A DNA stretch of 52,500 nt from Betaproteobacteria bacterium (GTDB lineage: Bacteria; Pseudomonadota; Gammaproteobacteria; Burkholderiales; Casimicrobiaceae), in contig BOKS01000021.1 of the NCBI GenBank assembly GCA_016861105.1, positions 1 through 52,500 of the forward strand. The letters run 5' to 3'. Shown piece by piece: positions 41,069 through 49,600 of the stretch. Position 1 is the stretch's first letter, and each line of letters starts with the position of its first letter. Made by a program: the position numbers and the translations under genes. The notes beneath the pieces were generated by a model. It was not told the origin of the DNA and did not search any database. It saw only the letters and a program-made list of their open reading frames with translations.

Positions 41069-42691
41069 ATGGCCCACAAGCAGGTGCTGTTCAGCTCCGC
41101 CGCGCGCGACAAGGTGCTGCGCGGCGCCACGCAGCTCGCCGACGCCGTGCGCGTCACGCTGGGACCGCGGTCGAAGTCGGTCCTGATCCAGAAGAAGTGG
41201 GGCGCGCCGATCGTCTGCAACGACGGCGTGACGATCGCGAAGGAGTTCGACCTGCGCGACGCGGAGGAGAATCCCGGCGCGCAGATGCTGCGGCAGGCCG
41301 CCGAGAAGACCGGCGACGCGGTGGGCGACGGCACCAGCACCGCTACGGTGCTCGCGCACGCGATCTTCGCCGACGGCGTGCGCAACGTCGTCGCCGGGGC
41401 GAGCGCGATCGACGTCAAGCGCGGGCTCGACCGGGCCTGCCGGCGCGCCGTCGCGGCGCTGCGCGCGTTCTCGCGTCCGGTGGCCTCGCGCCTCGAGAAG
41501 GCGCAGGTCGCCACGATCTCCGCGCACAACGACGCCGCCATCGGCGAGCTCGTCGCCGACGCGATGGAGAAGGTCGGCGGCGAGGGCGTGATCACGGTCG
41601 AGGAGTCGCGCACGACCGACACCACGCTCGACGTGGTCGAAGGCATGCAGTTCGACCGCGGCTACATCTCGCCGTACTTCGTCACCCACGCGGACAAGAT
41701 GGAGGCGGTGCTCGAGGACCCGCTGGTGCTGCTCGCGGACCGGCGGATCTCGGCACTGGGAGACTTCCTGCCGCTGCTCGACCAGGTGGCGAAGGCCGGG
41801 CGCCCGCTGCTCGCGATCGCCGAGGACGTCGAGGGCGAGGCGCTCGCGACGCTGATCGTCAACCAGATCCGCGGCTCGCTGCGAAGCTGCGCGGTCAAGG
41901 CGCCGGGGTTCGGCGACCGGCGCAAGGCGCTGCTGCAGGACATGGCGGTCCTCACCGGCGGCGTCGTCCTCAGCGACGAGACCGGCATGAAGCTCGAGCA
42001 CCTGACGCCCGAGCAGCTCGGCCGTGCGAAGCGCGCGGTCGTCGACAAGGACGCGGCCACGCTGATCGGCGGCGCCGGCGCGCGCGAGCAGATCGACGCT
42101 CGCCTGAAGCAGATCCGCCGCGAGATCGAGAAGGCGACGAGCGACTACGACCGCGAGAAGCTGGAGGAGCGCGTCGCCAAGCTCGCCGGCGGGGTCGCCG
42201 TGATCCGCGTGGGCGCACCCTCCGAGGCCGAGATGAAGTCGAAGCGCGAGGCCCTCGACGATGCGATCAGCGCGACCAAGGCGGCCGTGGCGGAGGGGAT
42301 CGTGCCGGGCGGCGGTCTCGCGCTGCTGCGCTGCATCCCGGCCGTGCTGGCCGAGGAATCGCAAGCCGCCGGCGACGAGCGCACCGGGATCGCGATCCTG
42401 CGCCGTGCGCTGGAGGCGCCGGCGCGGCAAATCGCCCGCAACTCGGCCGTCGACGACGGCGTGGTCGTCGCGCGGATGGTCGACGGCAGCGGCAGCCACG
42501 GCTTCGACGCGGCCCGAGGCGAGTACGTCGACCTGGTGGCCGCCGGCATCATCGATCCCACGAAGGTCGTGCGCATCGCGCTGGAGAACGCCGTGTCGGT
42601 CGCGGGCGTGCTGCTCCTCACGGAGGCGACGATGACCGAGATCGAGCCGCCGAAGCGGGAGCCCGCGGCCGCCGGCGACGCGGAGATGTAG
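41069..42691 (+). CDS. groEL: Divergent chaperonin GroEL paralogue
   Basis: This 540-residue protein spans the full chaperonin fold with [33 protein letters not shown]-site [33 protein letters not shown] and [11 protein letters not shown]. It differs from housekeeping GroEL: DGTST replaces DGTTT, the [22 protein letters not shown] stretch is unusual, and the tail [10 protein letters not shown] lacks the Gly-Gly-Met repeats. No groES lies beside it. It heads an island of stress genes. It may fold a special client set under low oxygen or starvation, or borrow GroES from elsewhere (inference). ATG 41069 follows CACGGAGG. Confidence 0.93.
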   Translation: MAHKQVLFSSAARDKVLRGATQLADAVRVTLGPRSKSVLIQKKWGAPIVCNDGVTIAKEFDLRDAEENPGAQMLRQAAEKTGDAVGDGTSTATVLAHAIFADGVRNVVAGASAIDVKRGLDRACRRAVAALRAFSRPVASRLEKAQVATISAHNDAAIGELVADAMEKVGGEGVITVEESRTTDTTLDVVEGMQFDRGYISPYFVTHADKMEAVLEDPLVLLADRRISALGDFLPLLDQVAKAGRPLLAIAEDVEGEALATLIVNQIRGSLRSCAVKAPGFGDRRKALLQDMAVLTGGVVLSDETGMKLEHLTPEQLGRAKRAVVDKDAATLIGGAGAREQIDARLKQIRREIEKATSDYDREKLEERVAKLAGGVAVIRVGAPSEAEMKSKREALDDAISATKAAVAEGIVPGGGLALLRCIPAVLAEESQAAGDERTGIAILRRALEAPARQIARNSAVDDGVVVARMVDGSGSHGFDAARGEYVDLVAAGIIDPTKVVRIALENAVSVAGVLLLTEATMTEIEPPKREPAAAGDAEM

Positions 42692-42720
42692 GCCGCTCCA
42701 CCGCGCAGGCGCGAGCGACG

Positions 42721-43410
42721 ATGTCCACGCGGGCGGTCGTCCACGAGCTTCCGGGGCTGCGCGGGTGCGTGCGCGCCTTCCGCGACCGCGAGCGCGCCGG
42801 CGCGACGCTCGCGCGCATGCTGCGGGGACACGTGGCTGCCGACGCCGTCGTCCTGGCGATCCCCGCCGGCGGCGTGCCCGTGGCCGTGCCGATCGCTCGC
42901 GACCTGTCGCTGCCCCTGCAGGTCGCTCCGGTGAGCAAGGTGCTGCTCCCGTGGACCACGGAGGCCGGATGCGGGGCCGTGGCGTTCGACGGCAGCGTAC
43001 TGGTGGACGAGGACGCGGTCGCGCAGTGCGGCGTGGGCGCCGGCGCGCTGCAGCGGAGCATCGGCGTCGCGCGCGACAAGGTCGCGACGCGCGTACGGCA
43101 GCTGGCGGCGGGCGTGCTTCCGGACGTCGCCGGCCGCGAGGCGATCGTCGTCGACGACGGGATCGCGGCCGGCTTCACGATGCGCGCCGCGATCCGCGCG
43201 GTGCGCCGGTGCGGCGCGTCGCGCGTGGTGATCGCCGTCCCGACGGCGCACGCTCGCGCCCTCGACGCGCTCGCGACCGTGGCCGACGCGATCCACTGCG
43301 CCAGCGTGCGCGAGGGCCGGCCGTTCGCCGTGGCCGACGCCTACGCGACGTGGGCCGACGTGAGCGACGCCGACGCCGCGGCCATCCTCGCTGCGGCGCG
43401 CCAGGGCTGA
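42721..43410 (+). CDS. Phosphoribosyltransferase-family protein
   Basis: This 229-residue protein has FRDRERAGATLARML at the N-terminus, AIPAGGVPVAVPIAR, and the PRPP-binding loop EAIVVDDGIAAGFTMRAAIRAV; canonical members read VDDG-ATG-T. Proteins of this type accompany stress-response clusters in many proteobacteria, but no substrate is known. It lies 29 bp after groEL, probably on the same transcript. Confidence 0.8.
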   Translation: MSTRAVVHELPGLRGCVRAFRDRERAGATLARMLRGHVAADAVVLAIPAGGVPVAVPIARDLSLPLQVAPVSKVLLPWTTEAGCGAVAFDGSVLVDEDAVAQCGVGAGALQRSIGVARDKVATRVRQLAAGVLPDVAGREAIVVDDGIAAGFTMRAAIRAVRRCGASRVVIAVPTAHARALDALATVADAIHCASVREGRPFAVADAYATWADVSDADAAAILAAARQG

Positions 43411-43469
43411 CGGGCCGCGCATGTCGAAGCGATGCGTGCCGCGCTGCGCGCGGCCCCCGGCCGGGCACG

Positions 43470-43483
43470 TTGACCCCGGTCAA
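43470..43483 (+). promoter_or_regulatory. Perfect TTGAC-N4-GTCAA FNR/ANR-type box before the CBS gene
   Basis: TTGACCCCGGTCAA is a perfect inverted repeat. A TAGGCT hexamer at 43505-43510 is centred 31 bp downstream, the geometry of a class II FNR/CRP-family promoter, so transcription would start near 43518. This is the best-formed promoter of the stress island. Confidence 0.6.
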
Positions 43484-43583
43484 CAGGCCCTCCGGCGATC
43501 GGCCTAGGCTGAACGGCGTGGGCCGCGCCTGCCGCGAAGCGACCGCGCGGCAGGCAGGCCGGCGCTGCACAAAAGGAGCCGGG

Positions 43584-44042
43584 ATGAGAGCAGGTGAACT
43601 GTGCACGAGGATCGTCGTGTTCGCGGAACGCGACATGGAGCTCGCCGAGGCGGCCAGGCTCATGCGCGAGCACCACGTGGGAACGCTGGTGGTCGTCGAG
43701 GACGCGCCGAAGGGCCGCGTTCCGGTGGGCATGCTGACGGACCGCGACATCGCGGTGGGCATCCTCGCGGGCGGCGTGGACCCGCGGTCGCTGCGCGTCG
43801 GCGAGGTCATGACGGAGAAGCCGGTGACGATCCGCGAGAGCGACGACGTGCTGGATGCCCTGCGGATGATGCGCTCGCGCGGCGTGCGGCGGCTTCCGGT
43901 GACCGACGAGGGCGGCGTGCTGGTCGGCATCCTGTCGCTCGACGACCTGCTGGAGGCCGTGGCCGAGCAGCTCGCCGAGCTCGCCCGGGCCATCGCCGTC
44001 GAGCGCGCGCACGAGGCCAGGGCGCGGCCGGCGCGACGCTGA
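43584..44042 (+). CDS. CBS-domain pair protein
   Basis: This 152-residue protein is made of two CBS motifs. The first is LAEAARLMREHHVGTLVVVED..VPVGMLTDRDIAVGI. The second is VTIRESDDVLDALRMMRSRGVRRLPVTDEGGVLVGILSLDDLL, joined by VGEVMTEKP. Stand-alone CBS pairs bind adenine nucleotides and sense energy state. AAAGGAG precedes the ATG. It has its own FNR-type promoter and lies before the Lon-like gene. Confidence 0.92.
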   Translation: MRAGELCTRIVVFAERDMELAEAARLMREHHVGTLVVVEDAPKGRVPVGMLTDRDIAVGILAGGVDPRSLRVGEVMTEKPVTIRESDDVLDALRMMRSRGVRRLPVTDEGGVLVGILSLDDLLEAVAEQLAELARAIAVERAHEARARPARR

Positions 44043-44139
44043 CCGCGCCGGCGCGCTGCGCTGCACGCGATGACTGCGCCACGCCGGGGTCGCGCGAGGC
44101 CGGTCGGCCTGCTGCCAGCCGGCACCGGACGCGCCCAAC

Positions 44140-46602
44140 ATGGCGGCTGAGGCCGCAGGGGGGCTGCCGGTGGGCGCGTTGCGCGCGGACCAGCTGTGGC
44201 GACGCTGCGCCGTCGAGGCGTTCGGGTTCTCCACCACCGACGAGCTGCGCGACGACGCCACGATCCTCGGCCAGCAGCGCGCCGTGGAGGCGCTGCGCTT
44301 CGGCATCGGGATCGCGGAGCCCGGCTACAACCTCTTCGCCATGGGGCCCGAGGGCGTGGGCCGGCGCACGCTCGCGCGCCGCTTCCTCGAAGAGGCGGCC
44401 GCGGCGAAGCCGGTGCCGCGCGACTGGTGCTACGTCTTCAACTTCGAGCTGCCGCAGCGGCCGCGCGCGATCGCGCTGCCGCCGGGTCGCGGCTTCGCGT
44501 TCAAGCGTGACATGGCGCGCCTGGTCGAGGACCTGCGCACCGGCATCCCCGCGGCCTTCGAGGCCGACGAGTACCGGACGCGGCGGCAGGAGATCGAAGG
44601 CGAGCTGTCCGAGCGGCAGGAGCGCGCCCTCGGTGCCGTCGGCGAGCACGCGGCGGCGCAGAAGATCGGGCTCCTGCGCACGCCGGGCGGATTCGGCTTC
44701 GCGCCGCTGGAGGGCGACGACGTGATGCCGCCGGCCCGTTTCCAGGCGCTGCCCGACGAGGAGAGGAAGCGGCTGCAGCAGGCGATCGAGACGCTGCAGG
44801 CCGAGCTCGAGGGCGTGATCCAGCAGGTGCCCGTGTGGCGGCGCGAGGCGCAGCACAAGCTGCGCGAGCTCGACCGTGCGGTCACGCGGACCGCGATCAA
44901 CAGCCTGATCGACGAGCTGCGGTCGGCGTACGCCCCGCTGCCCGACGTGGTCCGCTATCTCGGCGAGGTGCAGGAGGACGTGCTCGACCACGCCCAGTAC
45001 TTCCAGCCGGCGCGGGACGGCGAGCGCTCGGCGATCGCGCAGATGGTGCTGGGCCGCGGCGAGGCCGCGGAGTCGCCGCTGCGCCGCTACGCGGTGAACC
45101 TGCTGGTCGACCACGCCGCGACGACGGCCGCGCCGTTCGTCTACGAGGACCATCCGACGCACGACAACCTGATCGGGCGCGTCGAGCACGTGGCGCACAT
45201 GGGGGCGCTGACGAGCGACTTCACGCTGATCACGGCCGGTGCGCTGCACCGCGCCAACGGCGGCTACCTGATGCTCGACGCGGTCAAGCTGCTGACGCAG
45301 CCGCTCGCCTGGGACGCGCTCAAGCGGGCGCTGCTGTCCGGCGAGGTCCGCACGGAGCCGCTCGCCTACTCGCTCGGGCTGCTCAGCACGCAGGGACTGC
45401 AGCCCGAGCCGATCCCGCTGGCGCTGAAGGTGGTGCTCGTCGGCCCGCGCCACGTCCACGCGCTGCTGCACGCCTACGATCCCGAGTTCCCGAAGCTCTT
45501 CAAGGTGGTCGTCGACTTCGCCGGGGACGTGGAGCGCACGCCGGCGGCGGAGCTCGACTTCGCCGCCGTGGTGGCGGGCATGGCGCGCCGCCGTCGCCTG
45601 CGCCCCTTCGAGGCGGCCGCCGTGGGGCGGATGGTGGAGCAGGCGTCGCGCGCGGCCGGCAGCGCCGAGAAGCTCGCCATCGCGATGCACGCCGCGCTCG
45701 GCCTCGCGCAGGAGGCGGACTACTGGGCGGGCGTGCGCGGCCGCACGACCGTCGCGGCCGACGACGTGGAGGCGGCGCTCGACGCGCGCCGGCGGCGCAT
45801 CGACGACCTGCCCACGCGCCTGCGCGAGGAAGTGCTGCGGGGCCGGATCCTCGTCGACACCGGCGGCAGCCGCGTCGGCCAGGCGAACGGGCTCGCGGTC
45901 GCCGAGATCGGCGGCGAGCGCTTCGGGCTGCCCGTGCGCATCACCGCGCGCGTGCGCATGGGCGGCGGCGTCCTGCTCGACATCGAGCGCGAGTCCAAGC
46001 TCGGCGGCAGCATCCACTCGAAGGGCGTGATGATCATCGCCGGCTACCTCGCCGGGCGCTACGCCGCCGGCGGGCCGCTGGCGCTGTCGGCGACGCTGGT
46101 CTTCGAGCAGTCGTACGGGCTGGTCGACGGCGACAGCGCTTCGGCGACGGAGCTCTGCGCGCTGCTCTCGGCGCTCGCCGACGTGCCGCTGTCGAACGCG
46201 ATCGCGGTGACCGGGTCGGTCAACCAGCACGGCGACGTCCAGGCGATCGGCGGCGTCAACGAGAAGATCGAGGGCTACTTCGACCTGTGCAGCGCGCGCG
46301 GCCTCGCAGGCGGGCAGGGCGTGCTGATCCCCGCCGCCAACGCGCCGCAGCTGATGCTGAAGCGCGAGGTGGTCGAGGCCGTCGCGGGCGGGCGCTTCGC
46401 GATCCACGCCGTGGCGACGGTCGACCAGGGCCTCGAGATCCTGACCGGCGTGGCGGCGGGCGCACGCGACGCCGTGGGGGGCTTTCCGCGCGGATCGCTG
46501 AACGCGCGCATCGAGGAGCGGCTCGCCGGCTTCGCGGAACGGGCGCGCGTCGCCGCCGAGGTGCCTGCACGACGCCTGGCGCGCCGGCGCCGCGAGCGAT
46601 GA
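44140..46602 (+). CDS. Lon-like ATP-dependent protease (YcbZ/LonH-type)
   Basis: This 820-residue protein has an N-terminal AAA-type part, a helical insertion (about 150-290, with ERKRLQQAIETLQAELEGVIQQ predicted coiled-coil) and a C-terminal Lon protease domain. The catalytic dyad is Ser666 (DGDSASATELCALL) and Lys709 (GGVNEKIEGYF), 43 apart as in E. coli Lon. The Walker A is degenerate, GPEGVGRRT at 69-77, with Arg in place of the usual Lys, so ATP use is doubtful or altered. The family is often annotated as putative Lon-type protease. Placed between a CBS sensor and a Usp gene, it likely acts in stress proteolysis. Confidence 0.88.
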   Translation: MAAEAAGGLPVGALRADQLWRRCAVEAFGFSTTDELRDDATILGQQRAVEALRFGIGIAEPGYNLFAMGPEGVGRRTLARRFLEEAAAAKPVPRDWCYVFNFELPQRPRAIALPPGRGFAFKRDMARLVEDLRTGIPAAFEADEYRTRRQEIEGELSERQERALGAVGEHAAAQKIGLLRTPGGFGFAPLEGDDVMPPARFQALPDEERKRLQQAIETLQAELEGVIQQVPVWRREAQHKLRELDRAVTRTAINSLIDELRSAYAPLPDVVRYLGEVQEDVLDHAQYFQPARDGERSAIAQMVLGRGEAAESPLRRYAVNLLVDHAATTAAPFVYEDHPTHDNLIGRVEHVAHMGALTSDFTLITAGALHRANGGYLMLDAVKLLTQPLAWDALKRALLSGEVRTEPLAYSLGLLSTQGLQPEPIPLALKVVLVGPRHVHALLHAYDPEFPKLFKVVVDFAGDVERTPAAELDFAAVVAGMARRRRLRPFEAAAVGRMVEQASRAAGSAEKLAIAMHAALGLAQEADYWAGVRGRTTVAADDVEAALDARRRRIDDLPTRLREEVLRGRILVDTGGSRVGQANGLAVAEIGGERFGLPVRITARVRMGGGVLLDIERESKLGGSIHSKGVMIIAGYLAGRYAAGGPLALSATLVFEQSYGLVDGDSASATELCALLSALADVPLSNAIAVTGSVNQHGDVQAIGGVNEKIEGYFDLCSARGLAGGQGVLIPAANAPQLMLKREVVEAVAGGRFAIHAVATVDQGLEILTGVAAGARDAVGGFPRGSLNARIEERLAGFAERARVAAEVPARRLARRRRER

Positions 46603-47423
46603 TCGTCCGCCGCGTCGTGGTGGCGACGGCGGCCCCCGGCGCGGCCGCGGCGCTCGCCACGGCCGTCGAGCTCGCGCGGGCGATGCACGCGGACCTGCGC
46701 GGCGTGTTCGTCGAGAGCACCGATCTGCTCGCGCTCGCCACGCTTCCCTTCGCGGGCGAGGTGGGGTTCCCGTCGCCCGGCCGGCGCGCGCTGGACGTCG
46801 AGTCGATGCAGCGCGGATTGCGCGCGCAGGCGCGCCGCGTCGAGCGCGAGCTGGCGAGCGTCGTGGCCGGACGGCCGCTCCGGTGGTCGTTCGACGTCGT
46901 CCGCAGCCGGATGACCGCCGAGCTGTTCGCCGAGGCCGGCGCGACGGATCTCGCGGTCGTGGCGTGGTCGCGCGCCGCCGGCGCCACCGCCGGACTCGCC
47001 CGCGCGCTGCGCGCCTTCCGCGGCGCGACCGTTCCGCTGCTGCTGGTGGCCGAGCACCTGCGCCGGCCGCTGTCCGTCGCCGTCGTGCCGCCGCCGTCGT
47101 TCGATCCCGCGGTGCTGGCGGACGCGCTCGACGCGCTGTGGCCGCGCTACGGCCGCGCCGCGCTGATCGTCGACGTCGCGCCCGCGTCCGCGCGGCGCGA
47201 AGCGCTGCGCCGGCGCGTCGACCGCCTGCTGGCGGGGCGCGGCCTCGCGCCCCGCTTCCGCCGGCTGGGCCATGCGCTGGACCTGCCCGCGCTCGTCGCG
47301 CTGGAGGCCCCGCGGCTGATCGTCCCGCTGATCGGCGACGAGGAGGACCGGGAGGCGGCGGTCGACGCGCTGGAGTGTCCGGTGCTCCTGCTCCCCGCGG
47401 TGCGGCGCGGCACGACGGCGTGA
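46599..47423 (+). CDS. Universal stress protein-like, probably tandem UspA
   Basis: This 274-residue protein opens IVRRVVVATAAPGAAAALATAVELARAMHADLRGVFVES, the first strand-helix-strand of a UspA fold. VVRSRMTAELFAEAGATDLAVVAWS and ATVPLLLVAEHL follow, then a second, weaker Usp-like half from about 155 (LSVAVVPPPSFDPAVLADALDALW to CPVLLLPAV). The usual ATP-binding G-2x-G-9x-G(S/T) motif is not clear, so it may not bind ATP. Overlaps the Lon-like stop (ATGA), so the two are coupled. Confidence 0.75.
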   Translation: MIVRRVVVATAAPGAAAALATAVELARAMHADLRGVFVESTDLLALATLPFAGEVGFPSPGRRALDVESMQRGLRAQARRVERELASVVAGRPLRWSFDVVRSRMTAELFAEAGATDLAVVAWSRAAGATAGLARALRAFRGATVPLLLVAEHLRRPLSVAVVPPPSFDPAVLADALDALWPRYGRAALIVDVAPASARREALRRRVDRLLAGRGLAPRFRRLGHALDLPALVALEAPRLIVPLIGDEEDREAAVDALECPVLLLPAVRRGTTA

Positions 47424-47433
47424 CGGCCGCGAG

Positions 47434-47449
47434 CGGGCGTTTCCGCCCG
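47434..47449 (+). terminator. Hairpin after the stress island
   Basis: CGGGCG, loop TTTC, CGCCCG lies 10 bp after the universal stress protein stop. It could end the Lon-like/Usp transcript. No T-run follows. Confidence 0.3.
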
Positions 47450-47561
47450 TCGGCGGACGCCCGTGGTGCCCACCGACGCCCGTGCGCGGTGACACAATGC
47501 GGCTGCGCGCGGGACCGCCGGCGTCGCTGCGCGCGACGTTCGCCCCCGCGGGAATCGAGCG

Positions 47562-49463
47562 ATGGTCCAGGCTCTCGTCCGGGCGGCCGCAGCGCTGAAC
47601 GCGCGGCGTGCCGTCCACGTGCTCATGCGCCGCCAGGAGTGGTACGCGAAGCGCCTGGCCGGCGCGGCGGCGGGGTCGATCGTGCGCGTGTACCGCCCGC
47701 TGCTGCGGCACTGCGAGTTCATCGCGGTCACCGGCAGCTGCGGCAAGACCACGACGAAGGAGCTGATCGCCGGCGTCCTCGGGACGCGCTTCCGCGGCGG
47801 CAAGTCGCGGGAGGGCTACAACCAGCACTACCACACCGCGACGTCGCTGCTTCGCGTCCGTCCGTCCGACCGGTTCAACGTGCAGGAGGTCGGCATCGGC
47901 AAGTTCGGCGCGGGCATGATCGACGTCGCGCTGCGCCTCATCCGTCCAACGATCGGCGTGGTGACGGCGATCGGCAGCGACCACGTCAGCGCCTTCGGCT
48001 CGATCGACGCGATCGCGCGCGAGAAGCGCAAGCTCGTGGAATCGCTGCCGCCGCACGGCACCGCGATCCTCAACGCCGACGACCCGCGCGTGCTCGCGAT
48101 GCGCGCGCACTGCGCGGCCCGCGTGCTCACGTTCGGGACGGGCGCCCGCGCCGACGTGCGCGCGGAGGCGATCGATGCGGCCTGGCCGGACCGCCTGAGC
48201 TTCACGGCGCGCCACGGCGCGGAGACCGCCCGCGTCGTCACGCAGCTGTGCGGCGGGCACTGGGTCGCGCCGGCGCTCGCCGCGCTGACGGTTGGCGTCG
48301 CGATGGGCATGCGGCTCGCGGACGCCGCCGTCGGCCTGCGGGGCGTCCCGCCGTTCGCCAACCGCATGGAGCCGGTCGTGCGCGACGACGGCGTCGCGTT
48401 CGTCTTCGACGACGCCAAGACGCCGAGCTGGACGATCCCGGCGACGTTCGCCTTCGTGCGCCAGGCGCGGGCGCGGCGCCGCTGCATCGTCGTGGGAACG
48501 ATCTCGGACTACACCGGCAACTCGGACAGGATGTACGCGAGCGCGGCGAAGGAGGCGCTGCGCAGCGCCGACCACGTCGTATTCGTCGGCTCGCGGGCGT
48601 CCAAGAGCCTGCCCGCGGGCCGCGACGGCGGGCCGGCGTCGCTGCACGCGTTCTATGCGATCGACAGCGCGTGCGAGCACCTGGCGGGCCTGCTGCGTCC
48701 CGGCGACCTCGTCCTGCTCAAGGGCACGCCTGCGGACCGGCTGCGGCGCATCTTCGCCACGCCGGCGCGCGCCGATCCCGCGGCGGCGCCGCGGCCGCAC
48801 GCACCCGCGGTGGCGCAGCGTCCGCCGGACGGACGCTGGGTGCAGGCGGTGATCGCGCTCGGCAATCCCGGCGAGCGGTTTCGCGGAACGCCGCACAACG
48901 TCGGCTGGGACGTCGTCGACCTGCTGGCGCGGCACTTCGGTGCCGGCTGGTCCGAGGAGGACGGGGCGTGGATCGCCCCGGTTCCGCTCGACGGCGGCAC
49001 GCTGCTGCTGCTGAAGCCGCGCTGCAACGTGAACAGGACCGGCGCGGCGCTGCGCGCGCTGGGCGCGCGGCACGGCTTCGCGGCAGCCGATTGCGTCCTC
49101 GTGCACGACGACCTCGGCCTCGAGCCCGGCGCGGTCCGCGCGCGCGAGCGCGGCAACGACGGCGGCCACAACGGCGTGCGGTCCGTGCTCGACGCGTTCG
49201 CGACCATCGAGGTGCGCCGCGTGAAGGTGGGTGTCGGCCGCCCGCCGGAGGGCACGCCGGTCGCCGACTTCGTGCTCGCGCCCCTGCCCGCGGAGCGCGC
49301 CGCGCGGGTGAGCGCCGCGGTGACGGCGGCCGCCGGGCGCGTCCTCACGCTCCTCGCACTGCGCGAACCGGCGCACCGCCCGCTCCGGGAGGCGCGCGAG
49401 CGCCTCGAGGCGGCTGCCCCGCCGCCGGAGCCGCCGTCCGCCGCGTCGTCCCCTTCGCGCTGA
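47562..49463 (+). CDS. MurF-like Mur ligase fused to peptidyl-tRNA hydrolase
   Basis: This 633-residue two-enzyme fusion has residues about 20-395 as a Mur-ligase module. It has the ATP loop GSCGKTTTKE (58-67), AIGSDHVSAFGS, ILNADDPRV and a C-terminal Mur domain (FDDAKTPSWT). It lacks the N-terminal UDP-MurNAc-peptide-binding domain of true MurF. After a Pro/Ala linker, residues about 428-615 are peptidyl-tRNA hydrolase. Its E. coli catalytic residues N10, H20, N68, D93 and N114 correspond to Asn435, His445, Asn491, Asp516 and about Asn537 (ALGNPGERF, TPHNVGW, VHDDLGLEPG, GGHNG). Both halves look active. Function unknown: possibly ligating an amino acid or peptide freed from tRNA (inference). 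Confidence 0.88.
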   Translation: MVQALVRAAAALNARRAVHVLMRRQEWYAKRLAGAAAGSIVRVYRPLLRHCEFIAVTGSCGKTTTKELIAGVLGTRFRGGKSREGYNQHYHTATSLLRVRPSDRFNVQEVGIGKFGAGMIDVALRLIRPTIGVVTAIGSDHVSAFGSIDAIAREKRKLVESLPPHGTAILNADDPRVLAMRAHCAARVLTFGTGARADVRAEAIDAAWPDRLSFTARHGAETARVVTQLCGGHWVAPALAALTVGVAMGMRLADAAVGLRGVPPFANRMEPVVRDDGVAFVFDDAKTPSWTIPATFAFVRQARARRRCIVVGTISDYTGNSDRMYASAAKEALRSADHVVFVGSRASKSLPAGRDGGPASLHAFYAIDSACEHLAGLLRPGDLVLLKGTPADRLRRIFATPARADPAAAPRPHAPAVAQRPPDGRWVQAVIALGNPGERFRGTPHNVGWDVVDLLARHFGAGWSEEDGAWIAPVPLDGGTLLLLKPRCNVNRTGAALRALGARHGFAAADCVLVHDDLGLEPGAVRARERGNDGGHNGVRSVLDAFATIEVRRVKVGVGRPPEGTPVADFVLAPLPAERAARVSAAVTAAAGRVLTLLALREPAHRPLREARERLEAAAPPPEPPSAASSPSR

Positions 49464-49518
49464 GGTCCGGCGCGACCGCGCCGTGCCCCGGGGCGGCGCG
49501 CCGGTCCTGCCACCGGGA

Positions 49519-49554
49519 GTTGGCACTTGCAACGTGGCATGATTGGGTGCCAAC
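49519..49554. promoter_or_regulatory. Inverted repeat GTTGGCAC-N20-GTGCCAAC before the TIM-barrel operon
   Basis: GTTGGCAC (49519-49526) and GTGCCAAC (49547-49554) are perfect inverted repeats 20 bp apart, 46 bp before the TIM-barrel start. The spacing suits two helical turns and the binding of a dimeric regulator; the DeoR-type gene at the end of the cluster is the obvious candidate (inference). Confidence 0.45.
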
Positions 49555-49600
49555 ATCCGCGCTGCGGGCCGCTCGCCGGTCGCCCGCCGGAGGGTCGCGG

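Noticed and set aside
49519..49556. Sigma-54 promoter (TTGGCAC ... TTGCA)
   Set aside because: The GG and GC elements are spaced incorrectly for -24/-12 on both strands. The sequence is better explained as an inverted-repeat operator.
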